Shown one piece after another: positions 49,544 through 58,211 of a stretch of DNA of 64,000 bases (position 1 is its first letter; every line of letters starts with the position of its first letter). Made by a program: the position numbers and the translations under genes. The notes under the pieces were generated by a model. It ran no database searches. It was given only the letters and a program-made list of their open reading frames with translations, and had not been told where the DNA came from. Origin of the DNA: Nocardia nova NBRC 15556. GTDB taxonomy: Bacteria > Actinomycetota > Actinomycetes > Mycobacteriales > Mycobacteriaceae. Location: positions 1-64,000 of the forward strand of contig NZ_BDBN01000024.1 in NCBI RefSeq assembly GCF_001613005.1, given 5' to 3'.

Positions 49544-50566
49544 CTAGGCGAACGCGGGTTTCCATCCCAGCTGCGGAGCGATCAACTCCACCGTGTCGTG
49601 CAGGATCTGCTCGTAGTCCGCGCGATGGAACTCGTAGGGCAGCTCGAGGCGTAGTTCGCTGGTTTGCGCGAGAACCGGATCGGCATGCAGCTGTTCGAGG
49701 ATCTGCTCGGCGGTGCCGACGACATCCGGGGCGAACAACACCCGCCGCTCGCCCTGCGGGCCGAGCGTGCGCTGGTGCCGGCTCGCGGCGTAGGCGCGGT
49801 ACCGCTCCCGGGTCGCGCGGTCGGCGCTGTCGAACGGGACGATCACCCGGCCGATCGCGACGCGCGCAGGTCGCGCCGGATCGATCCGCTCGCGATAATC
49901 GCTGATCAGTCCCAGCTGCGCGGTCGTGAAATCGTCACTGCGATCACCGAATACGATATTTCCGCTCAGCAGATTCAGTCCGCTCTCCGCCGCCCAGCGC
50001 ACCGACCGGGTGCTGCCGCCGCCATACCAGACTCGGTCGGCCAGGCCGGGGCTGTGCGGCTGCAGCCGAGGGCGCTGGGTGTTACCCGGCGAGTGGATGA
50101 CGGTGTCGGCATCACCGAGATAATGGCCGCGCAGATTCTCGATGAGCCGGGCCACCCGGCCGTAGGACAGGTCGAAGCCGCGCCAGTCACCATCGAAGAC
50201 CAGATCGCCGATCAGCTCGGCGTGCGGCGGCGTCCCCGCGCTGAACCCCGGCTGCAAGCGGCCCTGGGACAACACATCGGCCAGCGACAGGTCCTCGGCC
50301 AGCCGGAACGGGCTCTCGTAACCGATCGGAATCACCGCCGCGCCCAACTCGACCCGATTCGTGCGCTGGGCGGCCGCGGCCAGGAAGACCGCCGCCGAAC
50401 CGACACCGTGCTCGAGATGCCGCTGCCGGACCCACGCGCCGTCGAACCCGAGCCGCTCGCCGTATTCGAACAGCTGCAGCGTGTCCTCGAGGCCGGTGTA
50501 CGGATCGTCGTCGAGGTAGTTGCCCGGGGTCAGAAACGCCAGCGAACCGATCCGCGGAGAACTCAT
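49544..50566 (-). CDS. LLM-class flavin-dependent monooxygenase
   Basis: A 340-residue luciferase-like (beta/alpha)8-barrel protein. The start IGSLAFLTPGNYLDDDPYTGLEDTLQLFEYGERLGFDGAWVRQRHLEH, then RVELGAAVIPIGYESPFRLAEDLSLADVLSQGRLQPGFSAG, and LADRVWYGGGSTRSVRWAAESGLNLLSGN are typical of the class. It uses FMN or F420 to oxidise a small substrate. Its ATG overlaps the stop of the DUF1684 gene, and the two proteins probably serve one pathway. Confidence 0.9.
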   Translation of the reverse strand: MSSPRIGSLAFLTPGNYLDDDPYTGLEDTLQLFEYGERLGFDGAWVRQRHLEHGVGSAAVFLAAAAQRTNRVELGAAVIPIGYESPFRLAEDLSLADVLSQGRLQPGFSAGTPPHAELIGDLVFDGDWRGFDLSYGRVARLIENLRGHYLGDADTVIHSPGNTQRPRLQPHSPGLADRVWYGGGSTRSVRWAAESGLNLLSGNIVFGDRSDDFTTAQLGLISDYRERIDPARPARVAIGRVIVPFDSADRATRERYRAYAASRHQRTLGPQGERRVLFAPDVVGTAEQILEQLHADPVLAQTSELRLELPYEFHRADYEQILHDTVELIAPQLGWKPAFA

Positions 50567-51387
50567 CCCTGACGCTCGTAGGGGATCTTCTCCCCCGCCT
50601 CGATCGCGATCGGCAGCCGGTTCTCCGCCGGCGGCAGCGGGCAGGTCGCCAGATCGGTGTACGCGCACGGCAGATTCACCGCGCGGTTGAAGTCGAGCAC
50701 CACCGTTGCGTCGGCATCGGGCGCCGGCACCTGTACCACCCGATTCACCGCGTAGGTGGTCACTCCGGAGGTCGCGTCGGTGAACAGCACCGACAGGTCG
50801 CCGGGGTTCTTGCCGGGAAAAGCGGTCAGGCGCAACGGCTTACCGTCGATCTCGAATTCGATCCGTCCCGGCGCGTCGTAGACGTGCTCGAGTCCTTCCA
50901 CGGCGGCACCGACCGTCGTCGGACGCGGCTCCTGGAAGGCCACATAGCGTCCGCGCACCACCCATTTCGGCTCCGGCGCGAAGGCGGGGGTGCCGCGAAA
51001 AGCGGTGCGCAGCGGGTTGTTCGGATGCCGCGGCCGCACGATATCGTGGCCGCCACGTTTGGCGACCTCGATCACCGCGTCACCCCACACCGCGTTCACG
51101 CCACCGCGCTCGGGAACGATGCCGAACCCGTAGCGGCCACGCACCGGCGCGTCGTCGACGACCAGCTCTTCCCCCTCGTCGAGCACGACCACCACGCCGT
51201 CGGCCCCGGTCGACCAGGCGCCGGGCGCATCGTCGAAGCGCTGCGGCGTCTCGGTGAGCCAGTGCAGGCTCGTGATGGCGAGGAACCCGTGCCGATCGGA
51301 CAGGTGCGCCTCCTGCCGCCGATGCCATTCCTGCCACTCGGTGGTGAAAGTGTCCGCATCGGCGGGCGAGGGTGCCTGAGTTGCCAT
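50563..51387 (-). CDS. DUF1684-family protein
   Basis: A 274-residue protein with the family marks EWHRRQEAHLSDRHGFLAITSLHWL, FRGTPAFAPEPKWVVRGRYV, LSVLFTDATSGVTTYAVNR and the signature C-terminus VVLDFNRAVNLPCAYTDLATCPLPPAENRLPIAIEAGEK. DUF1684 proteins are beta-rich with a conserved N-L-P-C-A-Y-T region that may bind metal. The function is not established. It is coupled to the luciferase-like monooxygenase. Confidence 0.9.
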   Translation of the reverse strand: MATQAPSPADADTFTTEWQEWHRRQEAHLSDRHGFLAITSLHWLTETPQRFDDAPGAWSTGADGVVVVLDEGEELVVDDAPVRGRYGFGIVPERGGVNAVWGDAVIEVAKRGGHDIVRPRHPNNPLRTAFRGTPAFAPEPKWVVRGRYVAFQEPRPTTVGAAVEGLEHVYDAPGRIEFEIDGKPLRLTAFPGKNPGDLSVLFTDATSGVTTYAVNRVVQVPAPDADATVVLDFNRAVNLPCAYTDLATCPLPPAENRLPIAIEAGEKIPYERQG

Positions 51388-51495
51388 GTCTCGATGTAAG
51401 CGGATGCCGCAGCCCGGGCACAGACTTACGCTCAGCCCGAACGCAATTCGCGTCTCGGCCGATGGCGAGCAGGGGGATGAAGCACGGCCGGTCAC

Positions 51496-52683
51496 CTAGG
51501 CAACCGGCACGACCCTGCCCTCGCGGCGGGCCTCCAGCTGGGCCGGCCGGTGCTTGCCGTCGGAGAACCAGTGATGCGAGCCGGGTTTGCGCGCCTCGGT
51601 CGCCAGGTGCTTGATTCCTGCCTCACACGCGAATTCCTTGAGTTTCTTGCCGGCGAATCCGCCGAAGTACAGCCGCATGGCGGTCTCGTTCTTGTGACCG
51701 AGCTGGTAGATCCCGGCGTCCCGGCCGAAGCTGAGGCACATCGCGGGGAAGGCGAGGTCGACGGGTGCGGGCTGTTCACCCGCCATGCGGTGCAGCACCG
51801 TATCGGCGGCGTGTGCTCCCAGGCAGTACGCCGTGTAGGCGCTCATGCGGAACGGCAGATCCGAGGGTGCCGACGAATCACCCGCCGCGACGATGCGTTC
51901 ATCGTCGACGCTGGTCAGTGTCTCGTCGGTGAGCAGCCGTCCGGCGGCATCGACGCTCAATCCGCTGCGAGCGGCCAGATCCGGTACGCCGAAGCCGGCA
52001 GCCCAGATGGTCACGGCACTGACCAGGGACCGGCCGTCGCCGAGTTTCACCACGTCCCGCCGGATCGCGGTGACGGTCGCATCGGGACCTTCGACGACCT
52101 TCACTCCGAGCTTCGCGAGGTACTTGTGGGCGGTGCGCCGCGCCTTCGGGTGCAGATACGGTCCGAGAACGCTGCCGCAGACCAAGGTGACCGTGCGGCC
52201 CTGCTCGGCCAGCTCGGCGGCGGTCTCGATCCCGGTCGGCCCGCCCCCGATCACCGTCACCGGGGCCGATGAGGGCGTATCGAACAGCACCGATCGCAGC
52301 CGTTGCGCCGCCTCCAGAGTCGCTACGGGATAGGCGAATTCGGCCGCGCCCGGCACCTGCGGCGCGGGGGTTCCACTCCCCACGGCGTAGATCAGATAGT
52401 CGTACCGGATGCTGCCGCCCTCGACCGAGTGCACGGTGCGCTCGGTTGGGTCGATCCGCGTCACGCTGTCGACGACCAGCCGCACCTTCTCGGCGAGGAC
52501 GTCCTGGTAATCGACGACCGCCTCGTGAGTCGCGCCCACCAACTGGTGCAACCGCAGCCTCGGGACGAACACTCGGCGGGGGTTGATCACGGTCACCCGC
52601 ACGTCGTCTCGCTGCGTCAGACGGTTGGCTGCCATCACGCCGGCGTATCCGCCGCCGATCACCACGACTTCGTTGTTGTTCAT
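51496..52683 (-). CDS. NDH-2-like FAD/NAD(P)-dependent oxidoreductase
   Basis: A 395-residue pyridine-nucleotide-disulfide-fold flavoprotein. The FAD motif is VVVIGGGYAGVMAANRL, the NAD(P)H motif is VTVIGGGPTGIETAAELAE, then WAAGFGVPDLA and IVAAGDSSAPSDLPFRMSAYTAYCLGAHAAD. The C-terminus (MRLYFGGFAGKKLKEFAC) lacks the clear membrane anchor of classical NDH-2. Such actinobacterial enzymes oxidise NAD(P)H with quinone or another acceptor. A CRP-like site lies 68 bp upstream of its start. Confidence 0.9.
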   Translation of the reverse strand: MNNNEVVVIGGGYAGVMAANRLTQRDDVRVTVINPRRVFVPRLRLHQLVGATHEAVVDYQDVLAEKVRLVVDSVTRIDPTERTVHSVEGGSIRYDYLIYAVGSGTPAPQVPGAAEFAYPVATLEAAQRLRSVLFDTPSSAPVTVIGGGPTGIETAAELAEQGRTVTLVCGSVLGPYLHPKARRTAHKYLAKLGVKVVEGPDATVTAIRRDVVKLGDGRSLVSAVTIWAAGFGVPDLAARSGLSVDAAGRLLTDETLTSVDDERIVAAGDSSAPSDLPFRMSAYTAYCLGAHAADTVLHRMAGEQPAPVDLAFPAMCLSFGRDAGIYQLGHKNETAMRLYFGGFAGKKLKEFACEAGIKHLATEARKPGSHHWFSDGKHRPAQLEARREGRVVPVA

Positions 52684-52750
52684 CGTCTTTCCTCCGTGTG
52701 CTGAGGGGTTCGGGCATAAGACGCCGCATCCCTCACGGCTGTGACAACGA

Positions 52751-52764
52751 GTGACGTGGATCAC
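52751..52764. promoter_or_regulatory. CRP/GlxR-like site GTGA-N6-TCAC
   Basis: GTGACGTGGATCAC with a following A matches the outer arms of CRP-type sites. It is in the gap upstream of the NDH-2-like gene, 68 bp from its ATG. Only the outer arms are palindromic, unlike the perfect copy at 25231. Confidence 0.4.
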
Positions 52765-52780
52765 AAGCTACGGCCGGATG

Positions 52781-54676
52781 TCAGCGGTGCCGACGTGGAT
52801 CGGCTCCACTCGGCTTTCGCCGTACGGGCGCTGCGGAGGGTTTCTCGGCCCGGGGGACGTCGCTGGGCGCACTGTTCGAGGCGCCCTGCGGTGCTGCGCC
52901 ATCCGCGCGCGGCGCCACTTCGCAGGCGTTCGGCGCCGGGACACCCGACAACCGCTCACCCAGCCACTGCGTCGATCCGAGAAAGCCGTCGAAGTAGCCG
53001 AGGATGTGTTCCCCGCCCACGATGCTCTTCGTGGCCGGGACTCCCAGAGCACACTGTTCGGCATAGAACGCCTCGGCCTTCGCGACCGGCATCCAGGGAT
53101 CGTGCACGCCGTTGTAGACATAGATCGGCATGCCGGCCTTCTTGCCTTTCAGACTCAACCGCCGGAACATCATGTCGGCGAATTCGGTGTGGAGCGGGTC
53201 GGCCATATTCGCCACGGCCGCAAAGGGTACGAAGACGCCGATGTCGGCCATGGTCGAACTGCACACGTCCTTGAGCGGGGAAATGGCCGCCCACTGCGCG
53301 AGATGATTCATGCGGCTGAGGATTTCGGGATGCTCTCGGGCCAGCGCGAGTGTCACGGTCATCATCAGTCCCGAGGCGTAGGTGCCGTCGAAGGTCTTCG
53401 CGAAGGATTCGTAATCGACGGGCAGACCGCCCATCGCGGCACCGGCCAGGTTGGGGGCCAGTTCCGGGGCGTATTCGCGCGAAAGCATCGCGGCGGCGTA
53501 GCTGGCGATGGCACCGCCGGAATAGCCGGTCATCGCGAACCGGCTCTCGCCGAACTCGTCCGGCATCAGACGCCGTACCGCACGCACGGTGTCGAGCATG
53601 ATGTGGCCGGCCACGGTCGGCTCGGCATACGCCATCAACGGTCCCTCGTGATCCGGGATCACCACCGCGTAGTTCCGGCTCGCGGCCCACATCGTCGGTG
53701 AGGGGACGAAATCGTTGCCGGTGCCGCCGGTCGTGATGTCGAATCCGTGGGAGAACACGTAGCCGGGAGTGCAGCGCCGGTTGAGCGCGTTGATCGGCGG
53801 GGCGTTCAGCAGCACCGGCCGGCTTCCCGGCCCGGTCCACCGGCCGAACGGCAACAGCAGCGTCGCGGTCCCGAAGGACGGCGCGCCCGAGGAGTTCGTG
53901 GTCCGGAATTTCAGCTGTATCGCCCGCTGAACCGGCGTGAGCACCGTCAGGAAGACCATCGGCACCCCCGGCCAGCTGACGTCCCGCGATTCGATGACGT
54001 CACCCGGTGCGTACTGGGCGAGATTCGCCGGGGCCTGGTCGAAGAACGGATCCCCGGTCGGACTGGATTGAATCGCATTCCACAGCGCCTGCGGGTCCGA
54101 CGCCCCGCCGGAATCTGAAGCAGCGGACCCGATCCCGGGCAGCACCGACGACGGCGCGGGAATGGTGTCGTCGAGCCATTTCTGGAACGCCGACGGCCCC
54201 GGATCCTTATGTGTGACTGCGGGATTCGGCTCCGAGGACGCAGCGTCCGGCTCACCGGCCGCCGGCGCTGGAGAAGTGGAGGCCGGCGGTGCAGCCGGAC
54301 CCGAGGCTGGCGGCGCAGGCTGGTCGGTGGTCGACGGCGCCGCGGGACCGGACTCCGACGGCGCGACACGATCCGCGGTCGACTCGCCCGGACCGGACGC
54401 AGACGGCTCGGCACCGTCGGGCGCCGACGACGCGCCCGGACCGGACTCCGACGGCGCGACACCGTCGGAAGCCGACGGCACATCCGGACCGGACGCCGGA
54501 GGAACAGCCTGCTCGGGGTCGGACGACTCTCCGTGGTCGGATGCCGGCGGAGTTGTCGGGACGGCAGTGGTCGGGGCGGGGGTCGGCGACGACGGGTCGG
54601 CGGCCGCGGCAGCTTGCCCCAACGTCAGTGCACAACCCATCGCCAGCGTGACCGCAATGCCCCGTAGACATTTCAC
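52781..54676 (-). CDS. Secretory lipase-family protein with long Pro/Ser/Ala linker
   Basis: A 631-residue exported protein starting at GTG 54676. It has a signal peptide (GIAVTLAMGCALTLGQAAAAA), a disordered linker of about 130 residues, then an alpha/beta-hydrolase of the secretory-lipase (LIP) family. The domain starts PSSVLPGIGSAASDSG, with FFDQAPANLAQYAPGDVIESR. The nucleophile elbow is MTGYSGGAIASYAAAML, then PIYVYNGVHDPWMPV (Asp) and VGGEHILGYF (His). A second charged Pro/Ala tail follows. It probably hydrolyses lipids at the surface. The linker may span the mycolate layer. Confidence 0.88.
   Translation of the reverse strand: MKCLRGIAVTLAMGCALTLGQAAAAADPSSPTPAPTTAVPTTPPASDHGESSDPEQAVPPASGPDVPSASDGVAPSESGPGASSAPDGAEPSASGPGESTADRVAPSESGPAAPSTTDQPAPPASGPAAPPASTSPAPAAGEPDAASSEPNPAVTHKDPGPSAFQKWLDDTIPAPSSVLPGIGSAASDSGGASDPQALWNAIQSSPTGDPFFDQAPANLAQYAPGDVIESRDVSWPGVPMVFLTVLTPVQRAIQLKFRTTNSSGAPSFGTATLLLPFGRWTGPGSRPVLLNAPPINALNRRCTPGYVFSHGFDITTGGTGNDFVPSPTMWAASRNYAVVIPDHEGPLMAYAEPTVAGHIMLDTVRAVRRLMPDEFGESRFAMTGYSGGAIASYAAAMLSREYAPELAPNLAGAAMGGLPVDYESFAKTFDGTYASGLMMTVTLALAREHPEILSRMNHLAQWAAISPLKDVCSSTMADIGVFVPFAAVANMADPLHTEFADMMFRRLSLKGKKAGMPIYVYNGVHDPWMPVAKAEAFYAEQCALGVPATKSIVGGEHILGYFDGFLGSTQWLGERLSGVPAPNACEVAPRADGAAPQGASNSAPSDVPRAEKPSAAPVRRKPSGADPRRHR
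54345..54462 (-). repeat. Duplicated 25-bp segment with 93-bp period in the lipase linker
   Basis: The 25 bp at 54345-54369 recur exactly at 54438-54462, that is 31 codons apart. The encoded linker also repeats motifs such as APSESGP, PSASGP and PPASGP several times. This shows that the linker grew by internal duplication. Confidence 0.8.
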
Positions 54677-55018
54677 GACAACACACCCGTCCTGTCGGAG
54701 TGGTACTCGAACCGAAGGTCGTGCAGAAGTGGAGCAGTCCCGGCTATCCGGTATGCAAGGGCGCGCGTCGGCGGCGGCCGAGGCCGCACCGACCTTCGAA
54801 AGATAACCCCGGACCAGCGAGAATCGGTGGATCTGACGCGAAAATGCCCGGCACGTGTCCCTTCGAGCGCCATTGCACGCAACAACCGGTCGCTCTGCAT
54901 TGAGGTCGAACGGATCGTGCAAACCTCGACGAAATTGCACGATTTCCGCATAACGCGACGCACTGTGCACGATTTGTTCGCGCTCCCATGACCGGCGAGC
55001 GCCGTCGCGGTACTGGCG
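54677..55018. other. 342-bp intergenic region with TGCACGAT repeats
   Basis: The right half of this gap holds TGCACGAT three times: inverted at 54914-54921, then direct at 54936-54943 and 54966-54973 (the latter two each part of TGCACGATTT, 30 bp apart). A partial copy TTGCACGCA lies near 54872. This stretch has lower GC than its neighbours. The repeats lie 240-300 bp upstream of the lipase start and directly after the ADP-ribosylglycohydrolase stop. I see no gene in the gap. Confidence 0.55.
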
Positions 55019-55954
55019 TCACCCGGACAACGAATGTTCTCTCGGGCGGCGGCGCTCTGTCGCCCATGCGGGCAGTGCCTCGCGCGCCGACAGCCACTGC
55101 TCGGGTATCCCGCGTATCGAACCTCGGCAGCCGACTCCCGTGTACGCGGCCACGATCCCGCCGACGATCGCGGCCGTGGTGTCCACGTCCCCACCCGCTT
55201 CGACGCAGGCGGTGACCGCAGCCGGGTAGTCGCCGAGGAAGCTTGCGGCCACCCACAGGGTGAACGGGACCGTATCGTGCGCGCTGACCCGGGCGCCGTT
55301 GCCGAGTTCGTAGGCCGCTTCGGCCACGGATCTGCCGATCAATGTCCGCGCGCGACGGACACCGGCCGCGGTGCGCCCGTCGACCAGGTACGGCTCCACC
55401 GCATCCAGCAATTCGCCGGGCGCACAGTCCTTTCCACGAACCGCTGCGGCGTGGCCGGCCGCGACGGCGACCGCCATCGCGCCGACGATCGCTTCCGGAT
55501 GACGGTGGGTGATCTCGGCGGAAAACGCTGCCTGCGCCGCCGCCCGCTCCGGATCCCCGGCGAAATAGGCCCCGAGCGGGGCGACCCGCATCGCCGCACC
55601 GTTGCCCCACGACCCGTTCCCGCCGAAAACCGCACCTGCCGCGTCGGCCCACGGCATGCCGTCGCGAATCTCGTGCAGCACAACGACTGTGCCCGGCCCG
55701 TAACCACGGTAGGGCTCACATCGTTCGGCGAACACGGCCGCGAGCGCGTCGCGGTCGATACGGCCGCGGTCGAGGACCTCCGTGTACACCGAACAGGCCA
55801 TCTCGGTGTCGTCGGTCCACTGCCACGGAGGCGCCGGCGGTCGCCCGGCGTGAAGATCGGACACGGAGCGCCCGGGAACGAAGAACTGCGCACCCAGCGC
55901 ATCACCAACGGATAAGCCCACAAGGCTGTCATATGCGGTATCGGAGTTCGGCAT
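55019..55954 (-). CDS. ADP-ribosylglycohydrolase-family protein
   Basis: A 311-residue protein. The N-terminal motif GLSVGDALGAQFF, the metal motif WQWTDDTEMA, GGNGSWGNGAAMRVAPLGAYF and the C-terminal metal motif AGGDVDTTAAIVGGIVAAYTG are the complete signature of the DraG/ARH family. It removes ADP-ribose from proteins or small molecules with two Mg2+ or Mn2+ ions. ATG 55954 starts exactly at the family N-terminus. No ADP-ribosyltransferase gene is adjacent. Confidence 0.93.
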   Translation of the reverse strand: MPNSDTAYDSLVGLSVGDALGAQFFVPGRSVSDLHAGRPPAPPWQWTDDTEMACSVYTEVLDRGRIDRDALAAVFAERCEPYRGYGPGTVVVLHEIRDGMPWADAAGAVFGGNGSWGNGAAMRVAPLGAYFAGDPERAAAQAAFSAEITHRHPEAIVGAMAVAVAAGHAAAVRGKDCAPGELLDAVEPYLVDGRTAAGVRRARTLIGRSVAEAAYELGNGARVSAHDTVPFTLWVAASFLGDYPAAVTACVEAGGDVDTTAAIVGGIVAAYTGVGCRGSIRGIPEQWLSAREALPAWATERRRPREHSLSG

Positions 55955-56061
55955 GCGCGAACAAGCGTGCCAACAAAAGACAGCTGCCGCAAGACTCGGG
56001 AGAGCCCACGTCCGGTGTGCCGCCGGATACCGAATGACAACCTGCACGCACGCCGGGAACC

Positions 56062-57498
56062 TCAGTTCAGGTGCTGTGCTCGCGGCAGAGCCAACGTCAG
56101 CGCTCCCAAACCGAACGACACCACGGCCAAGGCCAGCATCATGGTGATCGCGCCGTCGAGGGTGTGGGAGCGGAAGAACAGGGTGGTCAGCACTGCCAAA
56201 CCCAGTGCGTTGCCGATCTGTTCGATGGTCGGGACGACTCCCGATGTCTCGGACATGTGGTCGGCGTTGAGGCCGGACAGCATGATCGGCTGGATTTGGA
56301 CCGCGAAGATCCCTACTCCGAAACCGGCTGCGCACACGGCGGGGGTGGCGATGAGAGGGTTGGCGACGCCACTGGTCAGGTGGAGGTAGATCGCGCCGCC
56401 GGCCATGCAGCCTCCGTAGAGGGTGACGCCGCCGGCCAGGATCAGGATTCCCCACTGCCGGACCAGGAACAGAGACGCGATCGCTCCCGCGCCCGCTCCC
56501 AGAGCGAACAGCGTCATGACGATCGCCGTGTGCCACGGCGTGTAGCCGAGGACGTCCTGCATGGTGATGGAGGCGGCGAAGACGAAGGCGGTGAACAGGC
56601 CGAAGAAGACGCAGATCAGGATCGAGCCGATGCCAAAGCCTCTGTCGGAGAAGAGTTCCAGCCGCATCAACGGGTCGGCTCCACGGGACGAACGCCTGAT
56701 CTGGTGGGCCACGAACAGGGCGCACACCACGACTCCGGCCAGGGCGAGGGCGATCGGCCGGGATTGCCAGCCGTGCTGTTGGACCAGGGCGAGGGCATAG
56801 ACGAGCAGCAGAAGTCCGGCGCCCGACAATGCCGCGCCGCCGAGGTCGAGGCGCTCGGGTGACGCCGGCCGGCCGATCCGCAGATAGCGCCAGGCCAGGC
56901 CGAACGCGACCATGCCGATGGGAAGGTTGATCAGGAAGACCGTGCGCCAGCCCCAGCCGCCGATGTCGACGGTGAGTAGCGCGCCGCCGAGGATGGGGCC
57001 GAGCATGCCGGCGAAACCGGCCACCCCGCCGTACATGGCGAAGACCAGGGAGTGGCGTTCGCGCGGGAAACTGGCGATGAGGATGGCGATGGTCTGCGCC
57101 GCCATGCCCGCGCCCGCGGCGCCTTGCACTACGCGGGCTACGACCAATTCGGTGGCGCCGGTGGACAATCCGCACCACACCGAGGCAGCGGTGAAGGCCA
57201 CCACCGAGGTGAGGAACATCGCGCGGCGGCCGACGACGGCCCCGAGTCGGGCGGCACTGAGCAACGTACAGGCGAAGGCCAGCGAATAGCCCGAGATGAC
57301 CAGCAATTCCGCCGAGCGGGAAGCCCCCAGATCGGACGTCAACCGAGGCAGGGCGGTGTTCACGATCGTCACGTCGATCATTTGCATGAACACTGCGATC
57401 AGACAGCCGGCGAAGGCCAGCCACGCCGCCGATTCGGACGGTGACGAGCCGGGAAGCAGGACAACGCTTTCCGGTTCACCGACGGTGTTGCCCCTCAT
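56062..57498 (-). CDS. MFS transporter, 14-helix (DHA2/EmrB-like)
   Basis: A 478-residue transporter. Marks are the first-helix motif LIAVFMQMIDVTIVNTALPRLTSDLGAS, ARLGAVVGRRAMFL (motif A), VVQGAAGAGMAAQTIAIL (motif B) and GPILGGALLTVDIGGWGWRTVFLINLPIG (motif C) of the DHA2 drug:H+ antiporters. It has an EmrB/QacA-type middle and end. Its ATG overlaps the stop of the unknown gene at 57495. It is the last gene of the PKS/PapA operon and is the likely exporter of the lipid product or of a precursor. Confidence 0.9.
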   Translation of the reverse strand: MRGNTVGEPESVVLLPGSSPSESAAWLAFAGCLIAVFMQMIDVTIVNTALPRLTSDLGASRSAELLVISGYSLAFACTLLSAARLGAVVGRRAMFLTSVVAFTAASVWCGLSTGATELVVARVVQGAAGAGMAAQTIAILIASFPRERHSLVFAMYGGVAGFAGMLGPILGGALLTVDIGGWGWRTVFLINLPIGMVAFGLAWRYLRIGRPASPERLDLGGAALSGAGLLLLVYALALVQQHGWQSRPIALALAGVVVCALFVAHQIRRSSRGADPLMRLELFSDRGFGIGSILICVFFGLFTAFVFAASITMQDVLGYTPWHTAIVMTLFALGAGAGAIASLFLVRQWGILILAGGVTLYGGCMAGGAIYLHLTSGVANPLIATPAVCAAGFGVGIFAVQIQPIMLSGLNADHMSETSGVVPTIEQIGNALGLAVLTTLFFRSHTLDGAITMMLALAVVSFGLGALTLALPRAQHLN

Positions 57499-58196
57499 CC
57501 GGCCAGCTCGATCACGCTGCGCGGGGCGGACAACGCCAGTTCGGTCGGAAAACTCAAGCGCACCACACGATGTGGTGGCGCTATCTCGATCTGTGCGACG
57601 AACGGTGGCAGGAGCCCGCCGATCATCTTGTCCAGCAACATGTTCACCTGCCCGAAGCTGGGCCGCAGGCGCACCTGGCGGCATTCGATCTCGCCCGTGC
57701 CGACCACCGAGTCCGTGCGCTTGTCCACGCGCGCGACCAAAGGCCAGTGCACCGAGAAGGCCAGCCACGTATCGATCGACTGCACCGAGCCCTCGGTGAG
57801 GTCGAGCCCGCGCAACAGGGTCAGGCCGCCGACGATCGGCATGATGTCGGCGGGAAACGGCGTGGGTGCGCCGCCTATCGGGAGGTGGACGGTGTCGACG
57901 AAATGCGCCTCCTCGCGAGAGACGACCGCGCCACGAGAGCGGGTTTCGGCGCGGTAGTCCTCGGCGCGCAGAAATCCGTCGAGCCGGCCGAAGCGCTGGT
58001 CGACGGTCAGTTCCAGCTCGCCGTCGCCGCTCGATGCCTCGAGCAGCGTCCGGTAACCGCCGTTCTCGTGGGTGACGACGCTGGTCAGCTCGAAACCCGC
58101 ACTGCGCCCGCCGGTTTCGACGGTGTACCGGCATTTCTCGCCGTCGGGTATGCCGGGGTCGCGAAAGAGGGTGGGCACCGTACCTCCTGAAACCAC
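57495..58196 (-). CDS. Unknown protein of the PKS/PapA operon
   Basis: A 233-residue protein with long beta strands (CRYTVETGGRSAGFELTSVVTHENGGYRTLLEAS, then ELELTVDQRFGRLDGFLRAEDYRAETRSRGAVVSREEAHFVD). A middle region with FPADIMPIVGGLTLLRGLDLTEGS follows. It may be a lipid-binding beta barrel (DUF3108-like), which would suit its place between a PapA-like acyltransferase and an exporter. The fold name is tentative. Two GTG codons, 58196 and 58178, each follow an AGGAGG by 4 bp, so the true start is uncertain. Confidence 0.75.
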   Translation of the reverse strand: MVSGGTVPTLFRDPGIPDGEKCRYTVETGGRSAGFELTSVVTHENGGYRTLLEASSGDGELELTVDQRFGRLDGFLRAEDYRAETRSRGAVVSREEAHFVDTVHLPIGGAPTPFPADIMPIVGGLTLLRGLDLTEGSVQSIDTWLAFSVHWPLVARVDKRTDSVVGTGEIECRQVRLRPSFGQVNMLLDKMIGGLLPPFVAQIEIAPPHRVVRLSFPTELALSAPRSVIELAG

Positions 58197-58211
58197 GAAA
58201 CCTCCTGTAGT

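Noticed and set aside
55019..55954. ADP-ribosylglycohydrolase as antitoxin of a DarT-like or ART toxin pair
   Set aside because: No ADP-ribosyltransferase gene or other toxin-like small gene is adjacent. The neighbours are a lipase gap and an MFS operon.
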